NCBI GenBank assembly: GCA_904399395.1
Contig: CAJFPJ010000045.1
Coordinates: forward strand, 1 to 33,478
Reading direction: 5' to 3'
DNA from: an uncultured Clostridia bacterium
Lineage (GTDB): Bacteria; Bacillota; Clostridia; Oscillospirales; Acutalibacteraceae
DNA length: 33,478 bases
The translations under genes and the position numbers were made by a program. Positions 25,045-33,463 of this stretch are shown piece after piece. The notes beneath the pieces are model-generated. The model had not been told where the DNA came from, ran no database searches, and saw nothing but the letters and a program-made list of their open reading frames with translations. Position 1 is the first letter of the stretch; each line of letters opens with the position of its first letter.

Positions 25045-26604
25045 TTGCCTAATAATTATCCTGAGGCGCCTTCTGCTGCTGCCTCAAAGAATTCGATTCG
25101 TTCAAGACATCCTTCACTTTCCAGAAGAGGAGCAGGAATTTTATTACCTATAAGCGCCCTTCCCTCAGCCTATGGGATCGGTAACCTGGGGAAAGAAGCC
25201 CGGAAATTTATAGATTTTCTGGAGAAAGCGGGCCAAACTTACTGGCAAGTTCTGCCCGTAGGACCTACAAGCTACGGAGACAGCCCCTATCAGAGCTTTT
25301 CTGCTTTTGCGGGAAATCCCTATTTCATTGACCCAGAAACCTTTATGGAGGAGGGTATCCTTACAAAAGATGAGCTGGAGAGTATCTCTTGGCAGGAAAG
25401 AGGCGACCGTATAGAATATTCTACTCTCTACGAAAACCGGTTTTCTCTTTTAAAAAAGGCTTTTTCCAGAAGTTCTCACAAAGAAACGAGAGAATACATT
25501 TCCTTTTGCCTGAAAAACAGTTTCTGGCTGGAAGATTACGCTGTATTTATGGCCTGTAAAACTCATTTTGGGGGAATATCCTGGCAGGAATGGCCGAAAG
25601 AGCTTCGCCTTTTCCAAAAAGAAGCCGTTCTGCAATACAGTACGCTTTTAGAGGAAGAAGTAGAATTCTGGAAATTCTGTCAGTTTTCATTTTTCAGGCA
25701 GTGGAAGGAACTGCGGGAATATGCTAACAGTAAAGGCGTCCTGATTATCGGGGATATGCCCATTTATGTGGCTATGGATAGCGCCGACGTCTGGTCACAC
25801 AGCCGGTATTTTCAGCTAGATGAGGAACACAGGCCCAAAAAGGTTGCCGGTGTTCCTCCGGATGCTTTTTCAGAGGACGGCCAGCTGTGGGGAAACCCTC
25901 TTTATGATTGGGAACAGATGGAAAAGGATGACTTTCATTGGTGGCGGGAGCGTATGAAGGCTGCTTCTAGGCTTTTCGACTGTGTGCGTATCGATCATTT
26001 TATTGGAATCTGCCGGTACTTTTCTGTCCCCGCAGAGGATACAACATCCAAAAATGGAAGCTATTATCCCGGACCCGGTATGAAATTGATAAAGGCAATC
26101 CAGGAATCTGCAGAAGGGACCGAAATTATTGCAGAAGATTTAGGTATTCTGGTGCCGGAAGTAGAGGAGCTTCTGGAGGAGTCTGGGTATCCAGGCATGA
26201 AGGTGCTTCAATTTGCTTTTGATGGTAGAAAAGACAACGACCATCTTCCCTATATGTATAGGCGCAATCTGGTGGCCTACGCAGGGACCCACGATAACGA
26301 TACGTTGGTAGGATGGTATGAAAGCCTTTCGGAAGAAGAAAGGAAGCTGCCTTCGGAATTTCTAAATATCGTAGACTCTGAAGAGTTGCCCGTTGCCGCT
26401 ATGCGCCTTCTGTATGCTTCCCCGGCAAATACAGTCATTTTTCAGGCTCAGGATGTGCTGGGGCTCCCCGGTGAAGCTCGCATGAATTTTCCCTCCACCA
26501 TGGGTGAAAACTGGCGCTGGCGTCTGCTGCCCGGCCAGCTCAGTGATTCTCTGGCAGGAACTTTAAAGAACCTAGCGGCTATCTTCGGTAGGGAAAGGGC
26601 TTAA
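25045..26604 (+). CDS. malQ: 4-alpha-glucanotransferase MalQ
   Basis: GH77 amylomaltase/disproportionating enzyme that transfers alpha-1,4-glucan segments in maltodextrin or glycogen metabolism. The catalytic residues fit D317 (in RIDHF), E364 (in AEDLG) and D417 (in THDND). Other marks are LPVGPTSYGDSPYQSFS near 70-86 and GDMPIYVAMDSADVW near 236-250. The start is TTG 25045, with AAAGGTGATC just upstream; no ATG/GTG with an SD competes. About 28 residues, rich in Ser and Arg, precede the usual family start, which is unusual. Monocistronic. Confidence 0.93.
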   Translation: MPNNYPEAPSAAASKNSIRSRHPSLSRRGAGILLPISALPSAYGIGNLGKEARKFIDFLEKAGQTYWQVLPVGPTSYGDSPYQSFSAFAGNPYFIDPETFMEEGILTKDELESISWQERGDRIEYSTLYENRFSLLKKAFSRSSHKETREYISFCLKNSFWLEDYAVFMACKTHFGGISWQEWPKELRLFQKEAVLQYSTLLEEEVEFWKFCQFSFFRQWKELREYANSKGVLIIGDMPIYVAMDSADVWSHSRYFQLDEEHRPKKVAGVPPDAFSEDGQLWGNPLYDWEQMEKDDFHWWRERMKAASRLFDCVRIDHFIGICRYFSVPAEDTTSKNGSYYPGPGMKLIKAIQESAEGTEIIAEDLGILVPEVEELLEESGYPGMKVLQFAFDGRKDNDHLPYMYRRNLVAYAGTHDNDTLVGWYESLSEEERKLPSEFLNIVDSEELPVAAMRLLYASPANTVIFQAQDVLGLPGEARMNFPSTMGENWRWRLLPGQLSDSLAGTLKNLAAIFGRERA

Positions 26605-26615
26605 CCTTCATGCAT

Positions 26616-26640
26616 TGGGATTAAATATAATCCCATTTCT
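26616..26640 (+). terminator. Probable terminator after malQ
   Basis: TGGGATTA (26616-26623) pairs perfectly with TAATCCCA (26628-26635) across a 4-nt loop, followed by TTTCT. The stem and T-run are short, so it may be leaky. Confidence 0.55.
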
Positions 26641-26707
26641 GATCATGCTTTATCTAGCGGTAATGCTTTCTCTGTATCGGGTTTATATATTTTTTACAGT
26701 TCTGGAA

Positions 26708-26736
26708 TTGTTTTTCCCAGAATCGTATGGTACAAT
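26708..26736 (+). promoter_or_regulatory. Extended -10 sigma-A promoter
   Basis: TTGTTT (26708-26713), a 17-bp spacer and TGG-TACAAT (-10 at 26731-26736). It likely drives the membrane protein, acpS, nnr and lipoprotein genes together. Confidence 0.8.
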
Positions 26737-26771
26737 GTTTTGGTATCAAACTATCGGAGGAATTGCAAAAA

Positions 26772-27308
26772 ATGGATATTTTTGTTGAGCAGATTATTCA
26801 CAGAAAGATGTCTCCCATTGATCTTCTGATCACTTTCGGCGTTACACTGGCGGGGTTGATCTTGATGGTTCTATGTTTTCTGTTTATCCCCAGTTTTCTT
26901 TTCTTTGTGTTTGCCGGCGTGTGCTTCGGTATCTACTGGGTGGTAAGCTCCAGAAATTTGGAGTTTGAATACAGCGTGACCAATGGAGACCTGACAGTGG
27001 ATAAGATTATCAATCGTCGCAGCCGTAAGCGCGTTGTTTCTCTGGACTGCAAGGATGTAGATGCTATGGGGAAATACAAAGCCCAGGATCATGCCGCCAA
27101 ATCCTATGATAAAAAGCTTTTCGTGGGGATCCGTGCCGATGGGGCGGAAGGATGGTATGTATCTGCCAGAACAAAAAAATTCGGGCATGTGCTTCTGGTA
27201 TTTGACCCCAACGACCGTGTTTTAGAAGCGATGCGTCCCTTCTTGCCTCGTCAGCTGGCCTTTGAGGTGTTCGGAAGGCCGAATCAGAAAATCAACAGCG
27301 GAACATAA
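26772..27308 (+). CDS. Small membrane protein of unknown function
   Basis: 178 residues. Two close hydrophobic segments (about 15-50) are followed by a soluble, beta-rich region that could be a PH-like domain (inference) and a basic C-terminus. It may belong to a Clostridial domain of unknown function (DUF6106 comes to mind, not verified). The start at ATG 26772 follows CGGAGG by 11 nt; the open frame back to 26727 covers the -10 box and is not coding. It is the first gene before acpS, 12 bases away, but nothing ties it to that function. Confidence 0.75.
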   Translation: MDIFVEQIIHRKMSPIDLLITFGVTLAGLILMVLCFLFIPSFLFFVFAGVCFGIYWVVSSRNLEFEYSVTNGDLTVDKIINRRSRKRVVSLDCKDVDAMGKYKAQDHAAKSYDKKLFVGIRADGAEGWYVSARTKKFGHVLLVFDPNDRVLEAMRPFLPRQLAFEVFGRPNQKINSGT

Positions 27309-27320
27309 GGCGGGAAAAGT

Positions 27321-27698
27321 ATGTTCTCGGTTGGAATTGACTCTATAGAGATCTGCCGAATTGAAAAAGCTATGAAAAATCCGCGTTTTTGCCGGAGAGT
27401 ATTCGGAGAAGCCGAATACTCTCTTCTTGCAATGCGCGGTTTTTCTGCACAAAGCGCCGCCGCTTCCTTTTGCGCAAAGGAAGCGTTTTCCAAAGCCTTG
27501 GGGACGGGTATTCGCGGCTTCCGGCTTAGCGAGGTAGAGCTTCTCCGAGATGATGTAGGAGCGCCCTTCCTGCAACTTTCAGGCAATGCTCTGAAAATAG
27601 CACGGGAAAGGGGACTGCGCTTTTCCGTAAGCGTGACACATACACGGGAACTAGCTACTGTGATCGTTATAGCGGAGAAGGAGGAGGTATCCGAATGA
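27321..27698 (+). CDS. acpS: Holo-[acyl-carrier-protein] synthase AcpS
   Basis: Transfers the 4'-phosphopantetheine arm from CoA to acyl carrier protein, needed for fatty acid synthesis. It shows the family's N-terminal GIDSIEICRIEKA with the metal-binding Asp, the central FCAKEAFSKALGTG motif with the conserved Glu, and a late SVTHTRELA. 125 residues, normal length. Its stop overlaps the next start (ATGA). The pairing acpS-nnr is common in Firmicutes. Confidence 0.95.
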   Translation: MFSVGIDSIEICRIEKAMKNPRFCRRVFGEAEYSLLAMRGFSAQSAAASFCAKEAFSKALGTGIRGFRLSEVELLRDDVGAPFLQLSGNALKIARERGLRFSVSVTHTRELATVIVIAEKEEVSE

Positions 27699-29227
27699 AG
27701 GTGTTCAGTGCTTCTCAGTCCAGAGAACTGGAAGAAAGGGCCGTTGCTTCCGGTATATCCTATTCAGAGCTGATGGAGAACGCAGGTGCAGCGGCCGTTC
27801 GGTTTCTGATGAAAAAATATTCGATAAAAGGGAAAAAGATTGTCATCCTCTGTGGAAAAGGAAATAACGGAGGGGACGGCTTTGTAATGGCTCGCCGGCT
27901 GGCACAGCAAGAGGCCCGTGTGGCGGTCGTCCTTATGGAGGGACCTCCAAAAACAGAAACCGCAGCAGAGATGTATGAAAAGCTCGCCGACGTTTTCCTT
28001 CGGATTGTTCGCTACGAAAGGGAAGAGGCCACCGTATCTGCGCTGTTATACTCGGCAGATTTGATTGTAGATGCGATATACGGCACCGGCTTTCACGGTC
28101 GGGTGGAAAATTCTTTCGACGCTCTTTTCCGTATGGCACAGGAATCCCGTGCACCGGTAATCTCTATAGATATTCCCAGCGGTGCTGAATGCGATACAGG
28201 ATCTATTCATGGCCCATGCATGAGGGCAGAATATACTGTAACATTCTCTACCCTAAAGCCGGTGCACCTTCTGCCACCGGCAAAGGAATACTGCGGAAAT
28301 GTGACCGTTTCTCCCATAGGAATCAGCTCGGAGCTTATAGAAACCCAGGAAAATTGCATCTATGTGCCGGATGCTGAATATATCCGTTCTGTCTTTCAGC
28401 CCAGAAATCCCCACAGCAATAAGGGAGATTACGGCCGACTTCTCTGTATCTGCGGCAGTTATGGTATGGCAGGAGCCGCGCTTCTCAGTATCCGTGCAGC
28501 TCTTCGCTGCGGTGCCGGACTTGTATATGCCGCTCTGCCGGAAAGTATTTATCCGATAGTCGCATCACAAGCACCGGAAGCCGTATATATTCCTCTTAAA
28601 GAGGAATCGTCGTTGACAGAAAAGGATGCTGGGCGCCTTCGCGAAAAGCTCTCTCAGGCTTCGGCTGTGCTAATCGGCTGTGGCCTGGGTGTTTCGCCTT
28701 TTGCAGAAGATCTGCTCAGGCTCTGTTTTACAGAGGCGGAAGCTCCTCTGTTGGTGGATGCAGATGGAATAAACCTGCTTTCCCGGAATATACATGTATT
28801 GCAGGAAACAAAAGCCCCTGTCGTTCTTACGCCTCACCCTGGAGAGATGGCCAGGCTGACGGGAAAAGCCATTCCTGAAATTCAAGGCAGCCGTTTGAAA
28901 ACTGCTCGTGATTTTGCCGTTTCCCATGGTGTAACACTGGTTTTGAAGGGTTCAGGAACCATTATCGCTAATTCAGATGGACCATTGTTCCTGAATACGA
29001 CCGGAAATCCCGGAATGGCTAAAGGAGGTTCCGGCGACGTTCTGGCAGGAATGGCTGCTTCCTTTGCAGCACAGGGCATTCCAACAGAAAAGGCCGCGGC
29101 TGCAGCGGTATTCCTGCATGGTCTGGCTGGGGATCTCTGTGCAAAAGAACTCACGCAGAGTGCCATGTTGCCAAGCGATCTAATTGAGTATCTTCCGAAA
29201 GCGTTTCTTGCAGTGAATATGCCGTAA
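27695..29227 (+). CDS. nnr: Bifunctional NAD(P)H-hydrate repair enzyme (epimerase plus dehydratase)
   Basis: Repairs hydrated NAD(P)H: the N-terminal YjeF_N domain (about 1-210, GKGNNGGDG at 54-62, DAIYGTGFHG near 130) is the epimerase, and the C-terminal ribokinase-like domain (about 225-505) is the ADP-dependent (S)-NAD(P)H-hydrate dehydratase. HPGEMARLTG and the GNPGMAKGGSGDVLAGM segment mark the second active site. 510 residues, the usual size of the fusion. The start overlaps acpS by 4 bases. Confidence 0.95.
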   Translation: MKVFSASQSRELEERAVASGISYSELMENAGAAAVRFLMKKYSIKGKKIVILCGKGNNGGDGFVMARRLAQQEARVAVVLMEGPPKTETAAEMYEKLADVFLRIVRYEREEATVSALLYSADLIVDAIYGTGFHGRVENSFDALFRMAQESRAPVISIDIPSGAECDTGSIHGPCMRAEYTVTFSTLKPVHLLPPAKEYCGNVTVSPIGISSELIETQENCIYVPDAEYIRSVFQPRNPHSNKGDYGRLLCICGSYGMAGAALLSIRAALRCGAGLVYAALPESIYPIVASQAPEAVYIPLKEESSLTEKDAGRLREKLSQASAVLIGCGLGVSPFAEDLLRLCFTEAEAPLLVDADGINLLSRNIHVLQETKAPVVLTPHPGEMARLTGKAIPEIQGSRLKTARDFAVSHGVTLVLKGSGTIIANSDGPLFLNTTGNPGMAKGGSGDVLAGMAASFAAQGIPTEKAAAAAVFLHGLAGDLCAKELTQSAMLPSDLIEYLPKAFLAVNMP

Positions 29228-29252
29228 TCCGAAAAGCAAAGGGAGGAAATAC

Positions 29253-29735
29253 ATGCGAAAGAAGCTCTGTGTTTTTCTTTTCACAGTATGTCTACTTCTT
29301 ACTGGATGCACCAGCATTCAGCCTTCCTATTTAAGCCAGGAACAGATCTCTCCGGAATTCCGATGTAAGGCAACCATTGTCACCTCCTCCGGAGAATGGG
29401 AGGCAATTGTTTCTCACACTGCAGAAAATGGTTTTTCTTGTGAGAGCGATACTATTTCCTATTATTGGAGCGGAGGACAATTCTACGAAACCTGCGCAGG
29501 CCTTGAATCTGAAAAAGGGCCCTGCACTCTTCCGGAAAACTCTTATGCCCTGGCGCTGAAGGAATACTTATCTCTGATTTATGAAGGACAGCTGGAGCCA
29601 ATAGACAGCGAAACCCTGAAAGGCTCCTGTTCCCGCGGGGATTTCATTATTAAGGCAGACGGAAAAACCGGCAAGCTGAAAGAGTTGCGCTGTGATGCTG
29701 CGGGCTTCCTGGCGACATTTCAAGAAGAGTTTTAA
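29253..29735 (+). CDS. Putative lipoprotein of unknown function
   Basis: 160 residues with a lipoprotein signal: a KK-start, a hydrophobic core and the lipobox LLTG-C19, so the mature protein should be lipid-anchored outside the membrane. The rest is beta-rich with several Cys residues and resembles no family I can name. In B. subtilis and many Clostridia a LolA-like lipoprotein (YdcC) follows acpS, so this may be a small relative (inference from position). GGGAGG precedes ATG 29253. A strong terminator follows. Confidence 0.8.
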   Translation: MRKKLCVFLFTVCLLLTGCTSIQPSYLSQEQISPEFRCKATIVTSSGEWEAIVSHTAENGFSCESDTISYYWSGGQFYETCAGLESEKGPCTLPENSYALALKEYLSLIYEGQLEPIDSETLKGSCSRGDFIIKADGKTGKLKELRCDAAGFLATFQEEF

Positions 29736-29752
29736 ACACTGACCAGTAAGAT

Positions 29753-29793
29753 AAAAAGCAGATCCTTCCCAAAAGGGGAGGGTCTGCTTTTTC
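29753..29793 (+). terminator. Intrinsic terminator after the lipoprotein gene
   Basis: An 18-bp stem (29753-29770 with 29775-29792, two G-T pairs), a 4-nt loop and a T-run. It separates the acpS operon from mazF. Confidence 0.93.
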
Positions 29794-29811
29794 TGTAATC
29801 CGAAATAGCGA

Positions 29812-29840
29812 TTGCTGTCAAAAGAAGAAAACTCTAATAT
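29812..29840 (+). promoter_or_regulatory. Probable sigma-A promoter for mazF
   Basis: TTGCTG (29812-29817), a 17-bp spacer and TAATAT (29835-29840), about 85 nt before the mazF start. Confidence 0.55.
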
Positions 29841-29933
29841 TATGAAAATAGGATCTGTATAAACCATCCATTCCCTGCCAAAAATACTAACAGGTCCGGA
29901 CGAAAAATCATACGATAGCGGAGTGTGAAAAAG

Positions 29934-30305
29934 GTGAACATCCGAAGAGGAGATATTTATTATGCCGATTTAAGCCCGGTAGTTGGCTCTGAGCAGGGAG
30001 GCATCCGGCCCGTTTTGATTGTTCAGAACGATGTAGGGAATCGTTTCAGCCCTACAGTGATCGCAGCAGCGATTACCAGCCAGAAATCCAAAGCGAATCT
30101 CCCCACGCATATTTTGCTGGATTCCGCCACAACAGGCCTTTCCCGGGATTCTATTGTTTTGCTTGAACAAGTGCGCACCATCGACAAACACCGTTTAAAG
30201 GAACGGATGGGGCGGCTTGATACCGGAAGCATGAATAAAGTGGATGTAGCCCTCTCTATTAGTTTTGGCCTGGGAGGAGATGCTCCTTCCCGTCAGGCTA
30301 CATAG
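29934..30305 (+). CDS. MazF/NdoA-type mRNA interferase (PemK family)
   Basis: Sequence-specific endoribonuclease toxin of the NdoA (EndoA) branch: the RRGDIYYADLSPVVGSEQGG start and the RPVLIVQND stretch are near the B. subtilis form, and an ITSQKSK motif with the catalytic Thr/Ser follows. I choose GTG 29934 (123 residues), giving the family's usual short N-terminus, with GGAG 10 nt upstream; GTG 29925 lies too near that SD. No antitoxin gene (ndoAI/mazE-like) lies upstream: the terminator and promoter leave about 130 bases with no suitable frame. The two genes after it are spore-type proteins, not antitoxins. Confidence 0.92.
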   Translation: MNIRRGDIYYADLSPVVGSEQGGIRPVLIVQNDVGNRFSPTVIAAAITSQKSKANLPTHILLDSATTGLSRDSIVLLEQVRTIDKHRLKERMGRLDTGSMNKVDVALSISFGLGGDAPSRQAT

Positions 30306-30388
30306 ACGGCCAAAAGATACCGATGGTATAAGAGACAGGAAGCATGCAGATACTAGATCTATCTATTAAGAAAGAGGTGACAAAGCCC

Positions 30389-30571
30389 ATGGCAATTTCA
30401 GAAAAGGAACTGAGCGCTCTGGAGGATCTTCTGGGTGGTGAAAAGTTGCTTGTGACGAAATTCAAAGCATATGCTCAAATGTGCACCGATCAGGAACTTA
30501 AGCAGAAATGCGAAGCAATCGCATCTAAGCATCAGACCCACTATGAAAAGCTTCTGACATTTTTGAATTAA
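30389..30571 (+). CDS. Small helical protein next to a CotF gene
   Basis: 60 residues, all helical by eye, with conserved-looking Lys/Glu heptads and a late HQTHYEKLL. It looks like a half-size ferritin-like/CotF-associated protein and probably acts in the spore (inference). The start at ATG 30389 follows AGAGGTGA by about 8 nt; an upstream in-frame ATG (30344) has no SD. It is 14 bases before the CotF-type gene, so both are one unit. Confidence 0.75.
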   Translation: MAISEKELSALEDLLGGEKLLVTKFKAYAQMCTDQELKQKCEAIASKHQTHYEKLLTFLN

Positions 30572-30585
30572 AGGATGGTGAAACC

Positions 30586-30855
30586 ATGGCACAGGCTCCC
30601 ATGCAGGAAAGAGAAATTCTGGATGATGTGCTCACATCCCAGAAAACTATTACAGGCACCTATAATGCGTTCGCCAATGAATGTTCAACCCCTTCGATCC
30701 GGGATAGTTTTGTGGATATACTCACAGAAGAACACCAGATTCAAGCGGATGTATTCAACGAAATGAGCAAACGGGGTTGGTATCCCGTACAGCAGGCCGA
30801 GCAGCAAAAGATTCAGCAGGCAAAACAAAAATTTGAAAATTCCAAGCCTCAGTAA
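30586..30855 (+). CDS. CotF-family spore coat protein
   Basis: 89 residues matching the Coat_F family: an N-terminal REILDDVLTSQKTITGTYN segment and TEEHQIQADVFNEMSKRGWY, typical of small CotF-like proteins, and a Gln/Lys-rich tail. Likely a spore coat or spore-associated protein made late in sporulation. GGATGGTGA is upstream of the ATG. No vegetative promoter is clear before the pair. Confidence 0.88.
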   Translation: MAQAPMQEREILDDVLTSQKTITGTYNAFANECSTPSIRDSFVDILTEEHQIQADVFNEMSKRGWYPVQQAEQQKIQQAKQKFENSKPQ

Positions 30856-30892
30856 AAAAGAGTCTATATAGCGCAATGATTGAACACTACGG

Positions 30893-30929
30893 GATGGTTC
30901 CGGGAGATTCTCCGGAACCATCTTTTTTT
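30893..30929 (+). terminator. Intrinsic terminator before spoIIGA
   Basis: An 11-bp stem (30893-30903 with 30912-30922), an 8-nt loop and T7 (30923-30929). The T-run merges with the -35 box of the spoIIGA promoter. Confidence 0.9.
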
Positions 30930-30960
30930 GACAGAAACGGCATAAAAACAGGCCTATAAT
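30927..30960 (+). promoter_or_regulatory. spoIIG-type promoter with 0A-box-like sequence
   Basis: Perfect TTGACA (30928-30933) and TATAAT (30955-30960), but separated by 21 bp. B. subtilis spoIIG has a similarly long spacer and needs Spo0A bound at the -35 (established knowledge). TTTGACA (30927-30933) differs by one base from the 0A box in reverse orientation (TTCGACA). Spo0A-P control of spoIIGA-sigE is therefore likely. Confidence 0.75.
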
Positions 30961-30987
30961 GAAGTATATCCGCAGGGAGGGAAAAAG

Positions 30988-31794
30988 ATGCGAACCATAT
31001 ATGTGGATGTCCTTTTGGGCCTGAATTTGTTTATCAACTACTTCCTGCTGCTGGCGGTTTCTAAATTTCTTTCATGGGAAGGGAAGAGGGGAAGACTTCT
31101 GCTAGCATCGTTAGCCGGCGCCTTCTATTCGCTGACGATCCTTCTTCCAGAACTTCCTGATCTACTTTCTCTGCTGCTGAAGCTGCTTGTTTCTGGGGTG
31201 ATTATTCGGATCGCCTGGCCCTTCCGGGGCTGGCTCCCCTTCTTTAAAGCTGTTGCCGTCTTTTATTTAATTAATTTTGCTTTTGCAGGCTTCATGCTAG
31301 CTATATGGTATTTTATTGCTCCTGAGGGCCTGACGATCCGCAATTCTGTTGTATATTTCTCTGTATCACCAGTTTTATTCTTGTTCCTAACGGTTCTTTC
31401 CTATCTGACAATCCGCCTGTTGCAGAGAATCACCGGGAAAAATCGGCTCCAGCAGACACAATGTCAAGTGACGATTTTTTATAAAGGGCAAAAGATAACC
31501 TGCGATGCCTGCGTGGATACCGGTAACCGACTAGAGGAACCCTTTTCAGGTTATCCGGTAATTGTGATTGAAAAAGAAAAATGCCCAACCCTGCCACAAG
31601 AAGAACCCTGCCGGTTTATCCCCTTCCGCGCTGTACATACAGAAGGACTTCTGAAAGCATTCCGACCTGAGAGGGTTGTCATTCGATATGGAAATAAGGA
31701 AACGCAATGTAAAAACGTATATATTGCCATGAGTGAGACACCGCTTTCCGCGGGGAATTTCTCGGCTCTTATTAATCCAGATCTGATCCTATAA
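30988..31794 (+). CDS. spoIIGA: Sigma-E processing peptidase SpoIIGA
   Basis: Membrane aspartic protease that cleaves pro-sigma-E in the mother cell once the forespore signals through SpoIIR. About five membrane segments fill residues 5-147; the cytoplasmic protease domain follows with the catalytic motif DTGN at 177-180. 268 residues, a little shorter than B. subtilis SpoIIGA (309) but normal for Clostridia. GCAGGGAGG precedes ATG 30988. It is 50 bases before its substrate gene, sigE. Confidence 0.96.
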   Translation: MRTIYVDVLLGLNLFINYFLLLAVSKFLSWEGKRGRLLLASLAGAFYSLTILLPELPDLLSLLLKLLVSGVIIRIAWPFRGWLPFFKAVAVFYLINFAFAGFMLAIWYFIAPEGLTIRNSVVYFSVSPVLFLFLTVLSYLTIRLLQRITGKNRLQQTQCQVTIFYKGQKITCDACVDTGNRLEEPFSGYPVIVIEKEKCPTLPQEEPCRFIPFRAVHTEGLLKAFRPERVVIRYGNKETQCKNVYIAMSETPLSAGNFSALINPDLIL

Positions 31795-31844
31795 AACGCA
31801 GGTGCGTTCATCACGGCCGCATGGCAGAAAGGAAGACTTTACAC

Positions 31845-32570
31845 ATGAAATTGGGAAAACAGATAGGGGACTTTTTCAGCAGAATACTCTCGATGGTCCT
31901 GCTGCATCTCCGGCTGATGGGGGAAGTTCACTACATCAACGGGCCGGAAACACTGCCTCCCCCTCTTTCACCAGAAGAGGAGGCAGAGATCATGCAGCAG
32001 ATCCTTTCGGGAAAGGAGGAAGCCAGGGAGCCTCTTATCACCCATAATCTACGTCTGGTAGTCTACATAGCCAAAAAATTTGAATCCAGCAATGCCGGGA
32101 TGGAGGATCTGATCTCTATCGGAACCATCGGCCTCATTAAGGCCGTCAACACCTTTCGGCCGGAAAAAAACATCAAACTGGCGACATACGCTTCCCGTTG
32201 CATCGAAAATGAAATTCTAATGTTTCTACGCAAAAACTCACAACTTCGCAATGAGATTTCTATCGATGACCCTCTGAATGTGGATTGGGACGGAAACGAA
32301 CTTCTCCTTTCGGATATTCTTCGCAGCGACCAGGATTCTGTGGATCACAACATCGAGCAGGAGGCAGAAAAAAACGTCCTTCTCAAGGCGGTTTCCCGCC
32401 TAGCCCCCAGAGAACGGCAGATCATGGAACTTCGCTTTGGCCTTGGGAACAGAAAGGAACATACACAAAAGGAAGTAGCCGATTCTCTGGGGATCTCTCA
32501 ATCCTATATATCTCGCTTGGAAAAACGCATTATCCAGCGCCTTAAGAAAGATTTGGAACGAGTCAGTTGA
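31845..32570 (+). CDS. sigE: RNA polymerase sporulation sigma factor SigE
   Basis: Mother-cell sigma factor for early sporulation. Region 2 ([33 protein letters not shown]) and region 4 ([29 protein letters not shown]) are nearly the same as in B. subtilis SigE. A hydrophobic/basic pro-sequence of about 25 residues precedes the conserved [14 protein letters not shown] segment, as needed for SpoIIGA cleavage. I start at ATG 31845 (241 residues), with AAAGGAAG 9 nt upstream; ATG 31821 has no SD. Confidence 0.96.
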   Translation: MKLGKQIGDFFSRILSMVLLHLRLMGEVHYINGPETLPPPLSPEEEAEIMQQILSGKEEAREPLITHNLRLVVYIAKKFESSNAGMEDLISIGTIGLIKAVNTFRPEKNIKLATYASRCIENEILMFLRKNSQLRNEISIDDPLNVDWDGNELLLSDILRSDQDSVDHNIEQEAEKNVLLKAVSRLAPRERQIMELRFGLGNRKEHTQKEVADSLGISQSYISRLEKRIIQRLKKDLERVS

Positions 32571-32578
32571 ACAAAACA

Positions 32579-32620
32579 AGACGCATTACATGCCCAAAAT
32601 TGCTGTAATGCGTCTATTTT
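32579..32620. terminator. Bidirectional terminator between sigE and the GNAT gene
   Basis: A 12-bp perfect stem (32579-32590 with 32604-32615), a 13-nt loop and ATTTTT. It lies between convergent genes and probably serves sigE chiefly. Confidence 0.85.
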
Positions 32621-32627
32621 TATATGA

Positions 32628-33449
32628 TTATATAACGGATAGCCGGTACATATCGATCTGCTTTTCCAAAGGATTTGCTGTAAATCCCAATGAACGATAC
32701 ATATGGATAGCCTTTATATTGTTTTCATCCGCAGCCAGAAAAGAACGATAAGCTCCATGCTCTTTTCCATACTGAAAAGCCTGCAGCAAAAGCTTTCTTC
32801 CGATTCCTCTGTTTTGGTACTCTGGGCAAACCGCCAGTTCCCGGATCCACAGCACAGGCCCTTGAGCAGAATCAAAACCATAAAGCCCAATACAGATAAT
32901 TCCTGCGGCTTTCCCGTTTTCCCGATGTAAAAGCACCGCGGGAAAGCGAACTCCTTCTTCCCCTGAAAGCCAGTTCTCCATCCATTTGGGGCTCTGCCCC
33001 GTAAAACCGCGGCTTTTTTCTCTGCAAGCCAGGGTAACGGCCGAGGCTTCTGCACAGTACTCTTTCGTAAGGAATTCTTCCGGCGGCAGGGAAGGGGAGA
33101 TATTGAGATTTTCCTTCCAATAGTCGTTCCAAACAGCCCGGATAGAAAAGCCTCTTTTTTCAAATTCCGGCACCCATTGCTCAGGCACAAAAGAAATCAT
33201 AACCTCTCTCTTTTCTCTGCATACCTTTTCCAACAGAACAGAAGCTTCACTGCATGCGAAGTGATACTCTAAAATACCAGCCTCATAATTGTATCCAGAT
33301 AAGAGAATCAGGCTGTCTGTATCTTCTATTAGCCGGTAATCTTTGAGATCCTCAAAGTCGCAAAATAAAAGAGACGTATATAAAAAATGTTCTGCACCTG
33401 TAAAATGAAAGTAGACACTCACAAAAGTGTGGGTGTCTGCTTTTTTCAT
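32628..33449 (-). CDS. GNAT-family N-acetyltransferase
   Basis: 273 residues with an N-terminal half of unknown function and a C-terminal GNAT domain (about 130-273): IRELAVCPEYQNRGIGRKLL holds the acetyl-CoA-binding motif A (QNRGIG), and NNIKAIHMYRSLGF is motif B. The substrate is unknown. The only ATG is at 33449, with no SD; a GTG at 33422 (residue 10) is the alternative. A plus-strand terminator-like hairpin covers codons 4-13, so the exact start deserves care. It points towards sigE and has no partner gene in the window. Confidence 0.88.
   Translation of the reverse strand: MKKADTHTFVSVYFHFTGAEHFLYTSLLFCDFEDLKDYRLIEDTDSLILLSGYNYEAGILEYHFACSEASVLLEKVCREKREVMISFVPEQWVPEFEKRGFSIRAVWNDYWKENLNISPSLPPEEFLTKEYCAEASAVTLACREKSRGFTGQSPKWMENWLSGEEGVRFPAVLLHRENGKAAGIICIGLYGFDSAQGPVLWIRELAVCPEYQNRGIGRKLLLQAFQYGKEHGAYRSFLAADENNIKAIHMYRSLGFTANPLEKQIDMYRLSVI
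33411..33446 (+). terminator. Terminator-like hairpin over the 5' end of the GNAT gene
   Basis: On the plus strand 33411-33422 pairs with 33429-33440 (12 bp, two G-T pairs), a 6-nt loop, then T6 (33441-33446). It sits 17 bases before the SD at 33464, so it may be an attenuator for the next plus-strand gene or stop antisense transcripts. Confidence 0.6.
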
Positions 33450-33463
33450 GGTAAGATAGAGAA

